The translations under genes were made by a program, and so were the position numbers. The notes under the pieces are model-generated. The model saw only the letters and a program-made list of their open reading frames with translations. It ran no database searches and was not told the origin of the DNA. From the NCBI GenBank assembly GCA_030446505.1, contig JAUJND010000024.1:1-43078 (forward strand): a DNA stretch of 43,078 nucleotides, written 5' to 3'. Shown piece by piece: positions 17,409 to 25,527 of the stretch. Source of the DNA: Chroococcidiopsidaceae cyanobacterium YX2bin18. GTDB lineage: Bacteria > Cyanobacteriota > Cyanobacteriia > Cyanobacteriales > Chroococcidiopsidaceae. Position 1 is the stretch's first letter; each line of letters begins with the position of its first letter.

Positions 17409-18500
17409 TTACAACCAATCTTGATGAATCTTAATTCCTCGGCTCTGCATTGTAGATTCAAATAAATCTGTAGGTAGTGCTTGTTCAACAGACCAAACAC
17501 CAGGTTTATTGAGTCTTTTTTCTAGCAACAGTTGAGCAATAGTACCAGTGCCAATACCGGAAGCGATCGCAGTATTTTGATGCACCAAAGTCGAGCAATA
17601 ACAAACTGTCTCACCCTGTTTCCGTCCAGTAATTTCTGCCCGAATTGCCACGCCAATGCCGCTAAACGAATTTGTTATATTGGTCATAAAATAGCTGACA
17701 TTAGCCAAAAACTCAATACTGCCTTGATGGTGCATTAATTGCTGAGGGAACCAGTGAGCAGCTATCCAGGTAAGATGGTTGTAAAAATCGGGGACTGAGC
17801 CAAACTTAGTAATTACAGTTTTGACGGGGAAAGTACTAGGTAGGGTAAAAGCTTCTGGCATATCAAACCAGTAAACGTGCGCTCTACCGTACGGAGGCGG
17901 AAATTCTACAGCTTCGCGATTACTATACGGCTTTACTTCTTGCCACTTCCGATCAATCCAGGCTGGAAATGGTTGTTGCAGCCCCAAAAATATCGTTCGC
18001 ATTACTGTCACGCCAGCACCACCAGAACCGGACACCAGATAACTCAGATGAATGCGTTCTGGTTCGTCTAGCTGCTCAACGCCCTGACGCACCATACTGT
18101 TAGAAATGCCTGGGAAAATCCCAGTGTTAACAATTGCTGTGACTCCAGCTGCTTCAGCTGCGGATTTATATGCTAGGGCTTTGAGCGTAAATGATCGATG
18201 ATCACTGACATCAAGATAGTTAACGCCATGCTCAATGCATATTTTGAGGACATTGGCATCGCGATAGTGAAAAGGACCAGCGCAGTGGATCACAAGAGTT
18301 GATTTGGCGATCGCATTTTTTAGCTCTTCTTGATCAGCCAAGTCCAAAGCCAACAACTCTACTTGCGCTCCCAGGCGATCACTAACTGTTCCAGCAGTCC
18401 TGCTAGTAATTATAATTTTCGCTTGGGTGTGATTAGCAATGTCTTGAGCAACACAACTGCCAATTCGCCCCCGTCCCCCAAGAATTAAAACTGTCATCAA
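17409..18500 (-). CDS. Saccharopine dehydrogenase-like NAD(P)-binding protein
   Basis: A 363-residue oxidoreductase-like protein. The N-terminal Rossmann fold begins TVLILGGRGRIGSCVAQDI (GxGxxG-type loop in the form GGRGRIG), followed by the second strand ending KIIITSRTA and the typical VIHCAGPFHYRDANVLKICI segment of the saccharopine-dehydrogenase/trans-acting enoyl reductase superfamily. The C-terminal half has the family's alpha/beta substrate domain (NTGIFPGISNSMVRQ, YLVSGSGGAGVTVM). The substrate is unknown, and true lysine-pathway activity is not implied. It starts 12 bases after the DUF2993 gene ends, so the two form an operon. An alternative start is one codon downstream. Confidence 0.82.
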   Translation of the reverse strand: MMTVLILGGRGRIGSCVAQDIANHTQAKIIITSRTAGTVSDRLGAQVELLALDLADQEELKNAIAKSTLVIHCAGPFHYRDANVLKICIEHGVNYLDVSDHRSFTLKALAYKSAAEAAGVTAIVNTGIFPGISNSMVRQGVEQLDEPERIHLSYLVSGSGGAGVTVMRTIFLGLQQPFPAWIDRKWQEVKPYSNREAVEFPPPYGRAHVYWFDMPEAFTLPSTFPVKTVITKFGSVPDFYNHLTWIAAHWFPQQLMHHQGSIEFLANVSYFMTNITNSFSGIGVAIRAEITGRKQGETVCYCSTLVHQNTAIASGIGTGTIAQLLLEKRLNKPGVWSVEQALPTDLFESTMQSRGIKIHQDWL

Positions 18501-18512
18501 TACTGAATTAAG

Positions 18513-19262
18513 TTAGGTTGATGGTATTTGTCTAACATGGGCTTCAGTGTGAAGTGTCAGGCTGCCCTTTTTCACATCCACATCCTTGACGCGGAATGCG
18601 ATTGTATCCAGGTCAAGATACGGTAAGTTTACTAGTTCTTTGATCTTTTGCAGGAAGGCGATCGCGAGTTCTAATGAAATACCTTGTCCGGGAGGAGTAC
18701 AGTTAAAGCTTTCCATCAGCAGGGATTGCTCACTTGTTTTCACAAGTATCGTTGCAGTGAAGCCGATTGATTTAGTTTTACCGATTTCGTCATGCAGCAG
18801 TGTTTTGGCATGGAATACAATTTTGCTCCTGCCTGGTAGATGGAGTTCCAAATCTCGCGGCTCAATTACCGCGGTTTTGCCCTCTACATTAAACTCCAGG
18901 TTTTGCAGCTTACTACGTATATAGTCTGAGTTAAGAGCACGGTTAATATCTTGTTCTGTTAGTACAAGACGCGCTGTAGCATCTACTGGTTGGTTAAGTT
19001 CAATTTGACCAAATAAAGCGCTTAGGGGATTGATGTCAATGCTATCTGTGTGCAAATCGATTTCTTGCACGCGGATGTCTTTTTGCATCACCAAACCTTG
19101 TCCAGCGATCGCTATTGAATCCACTTGTCCCTGAACTGCTTTAAATAAATCAGTTTTAACGTCTATGTCAATTTTGTCTGCTTCATTCAGTTGAGTAGAT
19201 AAACCTATTTCTGCTGCCTTACTGAGTGCTTGTTCATCCAGCCTAAGATCGTCATGCGTCAT
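18513..19262 (-). CDS. DUF2993 (LmeA-like) phospholipid-binding protein
   Basis: A 249-residue protein of the DUF2993 family, which is abundant in cyanobacteria and includes the actinobacterial lipid-binding LmeA. The characteristic core is seen in KAVQGQVDSIAIAGQGLVM, then LHTDSIDINPLSALFGQIEL and LTEQDINRALNSDYIRSKL (about residues 45-145), followed by beta-rich repeats to the C-terminus. No clear signal peptide is visible in the first 25 residues, so it may act in the cytosol or at the inner leaflet. It leads the two-gene operon with the saccharopine-dehydrogenase-like gene. A role in handling lipids or membrane intermediates is inferred from the family only. Confidence 0.85.
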   Translation of the reverse strand: MTHDDLRLDEQALSKAAEIGLSTQLNEADKIDIDVKTDLFKAVQGQVDSIAIAGQGLVMQKDIRVQEIDLHTDSIDINPLSALFGQIELNQPVDATARLVLTEQDINRALNSDYIRSKLQNLEFNVEGKTAVIEPRDLELHLPGRSKIVFHAKTLLHDEIGKTKSIGFTATILVKTSEQSLLMESFNCTPPGQGISLELAIAFLQKIKELVNLPYLDLDTIAFRVKDVDVKKGSLTLHTEAHVRQIPST

Positions 19263-19349
19263 AGTATGTCCTTTCGTCCATTACTGCTTAATCTAGATGC
19301 TGCGAAACTAGCAGTGAATCTGCACCAAGGAATAAGTAACTGGATTGAC

Positions 19350-19496
19350 AGTCATTAGTCATTAGTCATCAGTCATGGGTACATGATGCCTCGATATTAT
19401 TGTGGACCAACCGACTAAGAACGCTCCTACTATTCACTTGCCACCTCTATAAGTGAGGGTAGTTAACTAAAAACTAAGGACTAATGACTAATGACT
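19350..19496. repeat. Inverted pair of TGACTAA-type heptamer repeats
   Basis: AGTCATTAGTCATTAGTC at 19350-19367 is the exact reverse complement of the 18 bases at 19479-19496. Each arm is itself a short tandem heptamer array; ATCAGTCATGGG continues the left one. Between them is a weaker hairpin (TCACTT with AAGTGA). The right arm lies inside the last codons of the P450 remnant. Heptamer tandem arrays of this kind are familiar in cyanobacterial intergenic DNA. Confidence 0.6.
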
Positions 19497-20851
19497 CTCG
19501 CGTTGCGGCTTGACGTTCTCCACTGACAACCATTTGTACACCGTTAGAGGAGGGAACAATTGTAATTCCACGCCTTACAGGATATACCGGACGTTGATTA
19601 GCAAGCGTTAGCTCAAAGCGTGACAAAATCGTTGCTAGCACCAGTTTCATCTCATACATTGAAAACGCCGTTCCAATACACCCACGACTCCCACCGCCAA
19701 AGGGCAAATACTCATAAGGGGAAAACTTCTGTTTTAAAAATCTTTCTGGATTAAACTGTTCCGGTTGGGGGTAAGTTTCTGCACGCCGATGAGCTAGATA
19801 AATGCAGGGAACTAAAACTGTACCGGATTCAAATTTGTAACCTGCCACTTGTAGTGACTCTTGTACCATCCGAGGAGTGCAAATTAAAGCGATCGGGTAA
19901 ATTCGCAGCGTTTCTGGCAGAGCTGTTAGATAAGGCAATTGAGCAATTACTTCTGATTTGGTGCTTCACCAAGGGTATCGAGTTCCTGCTTTAACTTATT
20001 AAGTACCTGTGGTGCAGAGTGAATTAAATAAAATGCCCACCCCAAGACAAAGCTTGTCGTTTCATAACCTAGTAATAACAACGAAACCAGTTGATCGCGT
20101 AACTCAATGTCTGTCATCTGCTGTCCATTGTCATCACGCGCCGACATTAACAGGCTAAGGATGTCGGTACAAGATAAATCATTTGCTTGCCGCCGTTGCG
20201 AAATTTCAGCGTATATTAAGTTGTCAATTTGCTGTCTGCGTCGCAAAAAGTGTCCCCAAGGACTCCATGCACCTAAATCTTTTTGCAGAGGCGGGAAAAA
20301 GAATAGGCTAGAGTACCAAGGAGTAGTAACGTCTTCTAGTAAGGTACTCAAAAAGCTTTTTTAATTGTTCGTAACGCTCACCAGGGTTAATGCCAAATAC
20401 AACTTGCAAGATAATTTGTAAAGTAATATCTGGCATGAATTGGGCAATTGAAATTGTTGCACCCGTTGTCCATGTTACTTCCTGGGTAATTTGGCAAATT
20501 GTTTGACCATAAGCTTTCTCATGCGATCGCCATGAAAAGGAGGCATCAACAACTGACGCTGCCGTTGGTGTCTACGTCCTTCTTGCAATACAACTGAATG
20601 CTCTCCCATTAGTGGTTTGAATACATGAGTTGCCTTCTTAAAGTCGAACTGTTCTGAAGGCAGTGCAAAAATATCTCTTATTGCTTGGGGCTGCTAAAAA
20701 ATACCACTGGCGGAGAGTTTAAACCAAGTACCCGTACCGTAAATGTGTCTCCATAACGGTTAGCACAACTTGTTAAAAATCCTGTAGGATTCTTAATTAA
20801 TTGCAGCGTTTGCAACAAAGCTGGCGTTCGGAGTTCATCAGGTGATTTCAT
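19474..20851 (-). pseudogene. Cytochrome P450 (CYP110-like), multiply frameshifted
   Basis: A full-length P450 can be reconstructed from several frames. It starts at 20851 with MKSPDELRTPALLQTLQL and continues through FALPSEQFDF, the conserved RRHQRQRQLLMPPFHGDRM, and the I-helix LLLLGYETTSFVLGW. ETLR of the K-helix, PERF and the haem-binding FGGGSRGCIG (Cys ligand) follow. Frame changes fall near 20680 (a stop after SSPKQ), near 20515 (AYGQTICQIT lies in another frame), near 20350 (before LSTLLEDV) and near 19955 (a stop after EAPNQK). The K-helix region also seems to lack one residue. With four frameshifts the gene is dead, although every catalytic motif survives. CYP110-type P450s of cyanobacteria oxidise fatty acids or terpenes. 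Confidence 0.88.
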
Positions 20852-21136
20852 TGCATCAAACTTCTTAATTTAATTTTTTAGTTAATTTTCTTGTTAAAAG
20901 ATTAAACTTCTATTTTAATAATTACATTTAGGAAAAACAGTAACGCTGTATTCACATAATTTTATAATTTATCTACCTAGACAAGAGCAATCATTAATTA
21001 ATCCAAACATAATCAGATTTATTTAGTTAATTGCAGCAAAAAGTAAAAGTAATTTATTGTTGTAACAGCACACTTGTAAAATAGTTGTTAAGTTACTCAA
21101 ATAGTATATTTAATCCAAATCTAGAGGGATTTCAGC

Positions 21137-23347
21137 ATGACTGCATCGACACCAGAGGCAATGGTTAAAACTCCAGATTTTTGCCAGGGAATTCAGTATT
21201 TTGGCGAAGCCCTGCCAGAGTTTGAGACTTATGGGAAAGCAGCGATCGCTCCTGGTAGCACATCAATTAGTGAACCTACAGATCCAGCTGCTATCTTCCA
21301 AACCTTACTCGCTGCCGATGCCTTGCGTTACCTTACCTTACAAGTTACTGCTAGTAAAGCTTCTGGACACCCAGGCGGATTTGCCAGTCAAGTTGAAGCT
21401 TATGCAGCTTTGGTGATGCTAGGTCACAAGAACATTCTTACAGAAGTCGGGCATCATGCGCCTGGTTTTTATAGTGCGATGTTCTTAGATCGCTCACTAG
21501 AGGACATGGGAATTGAGACAGTACAACAACTGCGCGATCGCTTCCGGGAAGAGCACGGACTACTAGGTCACTTATCCGGCTATATTCCTGGTATTCTCTC
21601 TCCAGCTGGACCACTCGGACAAGGGCAACACTTTGCAATGGCAGCAGCCAGACTTCACCCTGATAAGTTGTTTCCTTTTACCGTTGGTGACGGTGGACTA
21701 GGCGAACCATACATCATGAGCAGCATGGCTCATTTTCACACCGCCTATCCGGGAGTAACTAACTTTTTGCCCGTCTTAGTTTGGAACGGCTATAGCCAGG
21801 AACATCACAGCATGGTGTCTACTAAGTCCAACCAAGAGATGATGGCTTATTGGCACGGTAATGGATTTGAAGAAGTCGTGTTAGTCGATGCTAAAGATTT
21901 TGACGATCAAAACCAACCAGGCGACTATATCGATAGCACAGCCTTTTCTTTTGAGCAGCGGTTGGTATTTACTAAAGCCGTATTAATAGCAGCGGATGAA
22001 GCCGCCCGTTCTGCACTTAGCGGTAAGCTGACGGTACTAATTATTAAACAATTGAAAGGAGCAGGGGTACACGCACGCGGAGCTAAATCCCATAACCTTT
22101 ATGCAATGCACACCTTGGATAACCCGGATATTGTCAACGCTTTAAAAGCACGGGCATTAGCGCCAGCTGCCTGGGAACTGGTGCGGACTAACTTTGAACG
22201 CGCTGGTGGTGGTTCCGCTGCACGAACTTCTGTTACAGAATCAGTGCTACCGCTGCCAGATTTGGGTGAATTGCCCCTAGAAGAATTTTCGGTAGGTGGC
22301 GCTCCGAAGGTGGCGACAACAGCGATGGGGCGATTAGTTGGAATAGTGGGAGAACGCGATCGCAACTACCTGGTAGCCAACGCCGACGGCAACGAAGCCT
22401 CTGGAATTGCCAATATCAACCAAGCACTGAAAATTATTCACCCCACACCTGATGATCTCTATAATCAAAACCCAACCGGGCAAGTTTACGAACCTTTGAG
22501 TGAAGATGCCTGTGCTGGTTTAGCATCTGGCTTGGCTTTGATGGGTAGCCGGACTTTGTGGTGTTCCTACGAATCGTTTGCGATTAACGGCTTACCGATT
22601 ATGCAGACGGTGATGCAAGCAATGGCAGAATTGCGCCGCCCGACTCCCTCGATTATTACTTTATTTACAGCTGGAGCATTGGAACAAGGACGCAATGGTT
22701 GGACTCACCAGCGCCCTGAAATTGAAGCTTATTTTGCGGCAATGATGCGGAACGGTAATGCATTTCCGGTATTTCCACCCGATGCCAACAGTATTCAAGT
22801 TGCGTATGAGTGGGGGCTGAATACTAAGAATAAGGGGATTGTGATTACTGCTAGCAAGTCGCCGCTACCGATTCGGACTACATTTGAGCAAGCTCGTAAA
22901 GGACTGGAAGATGGGGCGATCGCGCTGCAAGAAATATCTGGTAGTAAAACCGTAGTTTTTGCTGTAGTGGGCGATATGGTGCTGCTGCCAGTATTTGAAG
23001 CCGCCGCCTACCTAGAGGCACAAGAAGTGGGTGTACGGATTGTGTCAGTAGTTAATCCCCGCCGCTTGTATCGTCCTACTGATGTCGCGTGGGATAGCTG
23101 TTCTGAACCCGATGGCAGTTTCTTAGATGATGCTGGATTTGAGAGGCTATTTGGTGGTGATGCTTTAATTGGGGTAACCGCTGGGGCGAGTGGAATGCTG
23201 GAACCGATTATGCTCCGAAGTACCGCAAAACGGGATACTTTTGCCTGGAAGCGGGGAGAAACTACGGCGAGTCCGGCTGAGTTGATGGCGTTGAATGGGC
23301 TAACGGCTGAGAATCTAGTCAAACGTGCTATGGAGTTAGTTAGTTAA
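21137..23347 (+). CDS. Transketolase/phosphoketolase-like thiamine-diphosphate enzyme
   Basis: A 736-residue enzyme of the transketolase superfamily, which cleaves or transfers two-carbon ketol units. Residues about 75-100 hold a transketolase-like SGHPGG block, followed by GPLGQG and the diphosphate-binding GDG (from about 184) with LPVLVWNGY closing the motif. The second half resembles phosphoketolase more: LSEDACAGLASG with the catalytic-type Glu (about 456), CSYESF, RNGWTHQRP (about 519) and FPPDANS (about 546). It is therefore an atypical member rather than the standard Calvin-cycle transketolase. It stands alone, with a clear RBS (GAGGGA) and a terminator at 23360. Specificity cannot be read from the sequence. 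Confidence 0.8.
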   Translation: MTASTPEAMVKTPDFCQGIQYFGEALPEFETYGKAAIAPGSTSISEPTDPAAIFQTLLAADALRYLTLQVTASKASGHPGGFASQVEAYAALVMLGHKNILTEVGHHAPGFYSAMFLDRSLEDMGIETVQQLRDRFREEHGLLGHLSGYIPGILSPAGPLGQGQHFAMAAARLHPDKLFPFTVGDGGLGEPYIMSSMAHFHTAYPGVTNFLPVLVWNGYSQEHHSMVSTKSNQEMMAYWHGNGFEEVVLVDAKDFDDQNQPGDYIDSTAFSFEQRLVFTKAVLIAADEAARSALSGKLTVLIIKQLKGAGVHARGAKSHNLYAMHTLDNPDIVNALKARALAPAAWELVRTNFERAGGGSAARTSVTESVLPLPDLGELPLEEFSVGGAPKVATTAMGRLVGIVGERDRNYLVANADGNEASGIANINQALKIIHPTPDDLYNQNPTGQVYEPLSEDACAGLASGLALMGSRTLWCSYESFAINGLPIMQTVMQAMAELRRPTPSIITLFTAGALEQGRNGWTHQRPEIEAYFAAMMRNGNAFPVFPPDANSIQVAYEWGLNTKNKGIVITASKSPLPIRTTFEQARKGLEDGAIALQEISGSKTVVFAVVGDMVLLPVFEAAAYLEAQEVGVRIVSVVNPRRLYRPTDVAWDSCSEPDGSFLDDAGFERLFGGDALIGVTAGASGMLEPIMLRSTAKRDTFAWKRGETTASPAELMALNGLTAENLVKRAMELVS

Positions 23348-23359
23348 GCTGAATATGTT

Positions 23360-23386
23360 GCCCCTACCTAGATGGCTGGGTGGGGC
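23360..23386 (+). terminator. GC-rich hairpin after the transketolase-like gene
   Basis: GCCCCTACC at 23360-23368 pairs with GGGTGGGGC at 23378-23386 with one mismatch, starting 13 bases after the stop codon. AATTTTAAT follows, a modest T-tract. Confidence 0.6.
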
Positions 23387-23410
23387 TAGCAATTTTAATA
23401 TCAGAGGGCG

Positions 23411-24007
23411 GTGCTTGTGACCACGCAATTTATAGAGAAAATTACCTCAATTAAGGAACAAAGATTTGTTCTACCTGGTTGTCACAGTTGGCAGCAATTT
23501 AAAGCAATTCAAGCCCTAATGGCAGAAATTCCAGGTGTAAGAATATCTTATTTTGATGGGTGTGTGGAGTTAATGACTATTGGTGAACCTCATGAAAATA
23601 TTAAAAGTGTTTTGGCTATTTTGCTAGCACTCTTCTTTTTTGAAATGGAGATTGAGTTTATTCCTGTAGGTAGTGCCACTCGTGAAGATGAAATTAGGGG
23701 AGCTTCATTTGAGCCAGACGAGTCTTACTATATTGGGGAAAAGAAAGAGCATCCCGATCTTGCTATTGAAGTAGTTATTACTAGTGGTGGTAGAAATAAG
23801 CTAGAACGATACAAGCGTTTTAACATAACCGAAGTGTGGTTTTGGGAAAATAACCACCTTTCTCTCTACCAACTACGTGAGGGTAATTACGAGTCTATTT
23901 CCCCTAGTACGTTACTTCCAAACTTGGATTTAGATTTGCTAGTACGTTGTGTATTGATGCCGTCAATACTTGAGGCAAGAACAGAGTTTCTCAAGGGAAT
24001 ACGGTAA
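23411..24007 (+). CDS. Uma2-family putative restriction endonuclease (DUF820)
   Basis: A 198-residue protein of the PD-(D/E)XK-fold Uma2 family, which is greatly expanded in cyanobacteria and whose biological role is poorly known. The active-site pattern is seen in SFEPDESYYIGE, HPDLAIEVVITSGG and the following NKLERYKRFNITEVWFWE, which supplies the D, E-V and K positions. The N-terminal LPGCHSWQQFKAIQALMAE and YFDGCVELMT are also typical. The start is GTG at 23411 or GTG at 23417 two codons on; the RBS-like GAGGGCGG lies just upstream of the first. No transposase is adjacent. The family is clear; the function is uncertain. Confidence 0.85.
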   Translation: MLVTTQFIEKITSIKEQRFVLPGCHSWQQFKAIQALMAEIPGVRISYFDGCVELMTIGEPHENIKSVLAILLALFFFEMEIEFIPVGSATREDEIRGASFEPDESYYIGEKKEHPDLAIEVVITSGGRNKLERYKRFNITEVWFWENNHLSLYQLREGNYESISPSTLLPNLDLDLLVRCVLMPSILEARTEFLKGIR

Positions 24008-24042
24008 TGGTAATACTGTTTTACAAACCTACAACCGCAGAT

Positions 24043-24093
24043 AACCGTAGATAAATTTAGATAGATTGACTTCTTCTATGTACATCTACGGTT
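24043..24093. terminator. Hairpin downstream of Uma2 gene
   Basis: AACCGTAGAT at 24043-24052 and ATCTACGGTT at 24084-24093 form a perfect 10-bp inverted repeat followed by TTTATTGG. The loop is long (31 bases) and partly self-complementary. Flanking copies of GTTTTACAAAC and GTTTTGTAAAC give weaker outer pairing, so it may also be the remnant of a small palindromic element. Confidence 0.45.
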
Positions 24094-24156
24094 TTTATTG
24101 GATTTCTGTTTTGTAAACTAACAAATATAAAGAAATAAAAAACAAATTTTACTAAT

Positions 24157-24447
24157 ATGGATAATTTTCTTAATAACACTAGACGTTTTATCGGCTATGT
24201 TCCTTTTACAAAAGATGCAGTAGCAATGTATTTTTGTATGATTGATTCTCGAACACCATTATATGCAAAAGGTGTAATTGCAGCTGCACTTGCTTATTTT
24301 TTATCACCTGCTGATGCTATACCTGACGTCATAGTAGGTATTGGGTTTATAGATGATGCTAGTGTAATTGCAACAGCTCTTACAACTGTAAGTAACCATA
24401 TTACAGATGAGCATAAGCAGAAAGCTGATGAGTTTTTTGATTCGTGA
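24157..24447 (+). CDS. DUF1232 (YkvA-like) membrane protein, 96 aa
   Basis: Small protein with the DUF1232 signature: YAKGVIAAALAYFLSPADAI, then PDVIVGIGFIDDASVIATAL (about residues 30-75). In this family the SPxDxIPD and D(D) motif sits between two hydrophobic segments, giving a membrane-associated hairpin. The function is unknown; homologues are found beside transport, stress and toxin-antitoxin genes. The N-terminal 30 residues are polar and aromatic-rich (DNFLNNTRRFIGYVPF). The next ORF begins immediately after the stop codon, so the two are probably co-transcribed. Confidence 0.82.
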   Translation: MDNFLNNTRRFIGYVPFTKDAVAMYFCMIDSRTPLYAKGVIAAALAYFLSPADAIPDVIVGIGFIDDASVIATALTTVSNHITDEHKQKADEFFDS

Positions 24448-24720
24448 GTGTTTATGGATAAATCTCAGTCAGAGCTAGACGAGTCTATTAGTGTTCTTAC
24501 AGTAGCCGATTTAGAAGCCATAATCGTCAAAATCGTTCAGAAGGTACTTAAACAGGAGATAGACAAGCAGGAACGTAAAGATTTGCAGGAGGTTGAAACA
24601 GTGCAGGCGAATCATGCACCTAAAGCCTTCTTGGAAACCTTTGGAACTTGAGAAGACACACGCACTACTGAAGAAATTATCGATAATATCTATACTAGCC
24701 GTGCTTTCCTTAATGATTGA
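24448..24720 (+). pseudogene. Small antitoxin-like gene interrupted by a stop
   Basis: The open frame runs from GTG 24448 (ATG 24454 is an alternative) to TGA at 24649-24651, giving 67 residues ending AFLETFGT. In the same frame after the stop come EDTRTTEEIIDNIYTSR and AFLND before a second TGA at 24718. The combined FGT-W-ED-RT-EEII--IY-SR pattern is one I associate with small cyanobacterial antitoxins of VapB-like type, so the stop most simply reflects TGG(Trp) to TGA. The N-terminal half is a charged helix (TVADLEAIIVKIVQKVLKQ). No toxin gene follows, so this is probably an orphan remnant. The family call is tentative; the in-frame continuation is directly visible. Confidence 0.6.
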
Positions 24721-24859
24721 TAGCCTGTAACGTGATCGCTATTCTCAAGCATATACAGAGGTTTTGAAAGTAATGAGAATGTAGAGGGCGATTACTTGTT
24801 AATTTTAAGATTTGTATTATTGTGTAATAAATATTTGTAATTTCAGAGGACTATCTAAC

Positions 24860-25519
24860 GTGCAGCCTGATTTAATAGGCTTAGAATTTTCTCAGGGCGA
24901 ACTAAGACGTTTAACCGGAGTCGATCCAGATGATGTATTTAGACCCTCAATTCTGCAAAACAGGGAAAAGCGATTTAGATTTTTATTAAATGAAATATTA
25001 ATCTGCTTGGCACTTAGTCCAATTATTATTGGGTTTATTTATGTATTTATTGTTATTCCGATTATTGGTTCATCTAGTTACATAGCGATCGCCTTACTAA
25101 TTGTAGTACCAATTATTGTCGCAGCAGTGCGGTTGTTATGGCGTAAAAAGACTTGTCCAGAAGTGCTAACGAATCTTTTAGATGACGTTGACAAGTATCA
25201 TGCTGTAATCAAAGCAATAGATATTAACGATCAGTTAGAAACAGATGGGATGGGGGTGAGTTTAAGTGATAGAACTATGGTAATTGAAGCTCTGCAACTT
25301 ACTAGAGAAGATTTAGTTCGGGCAATAAACGCTGAAAGAATTTTAAGAGACAATAAAGATTTGATTGCCACAAATCCTGAAATTAACAATAACTTAAAAG
25401 CATTGACAGCAATCCAAGTTAGCACTCAGGCAAGTGAGTATGGGCGGATTCTGAATGAAGCATTGCAAATTGGGATCAGTGTCCAACAAGAAATGAGAAA
25501 ATTACAAGGTCAGCGCTGA
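24860..25519 (+). CDS. Two-helix membrane protein with cytoplasmic helical domain
   Basis: A 219-residue protein of unrecognised family. Residues about 1-45 are soluble (LIGLEFSQGELRRLTGVDP). Two strongly hydrophobic helices follow, ILICLALSPIIIGFIYVFIV (about 47-66) and a second at about 74-93, then a 125-residue helical, charged domain (RRKKTCPEVLTNLLDDVDK onward) with long amphipathic stretches suggesting coiled-coil contacts. I chose GTG 24860, preceded by AGAGGA at nine bases; a longer frame from 24812 adds a Cys-rich leader without support. It ends eight bases before the DUF1537 kinase gene and is probably co-transcribed with it. Confidence 0.7.
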   Translation: MQPDLIGLEFSQGELRRLTGVDPDDVFRPSILQNREKRFRFLLNEILICLALSPIIIGFIYVFIVIPIIGSSSYIAIALLIVVPIIVAAVRLLWRKKTCPEVLTNLLDDVDKYHAVIKAIDINDQLETDGMGVSLSDRTMVIEALQLTREDLVRAINAERILRDNKDLIATNPEINNNLKALTAIQVSTQASEYGRILNEALQIGISVQQEMRKLQGQR

Positions 25520-25527
25520 AGTTAAAG

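Noticed and set aside
19350..19496. Possible CRISPR-like repeats
   Set aside because: The repeats are 7-base tandem units with no spacers, and the two arrays are inverted. No CRISPR array or cas gene is present in the window.
22099..22365. 88-codon minus-strand frame within the transketolase-like gene
   Set aside because: Ser/Arg/Pro-rich shadow of a conserved enzyme on the other strand.
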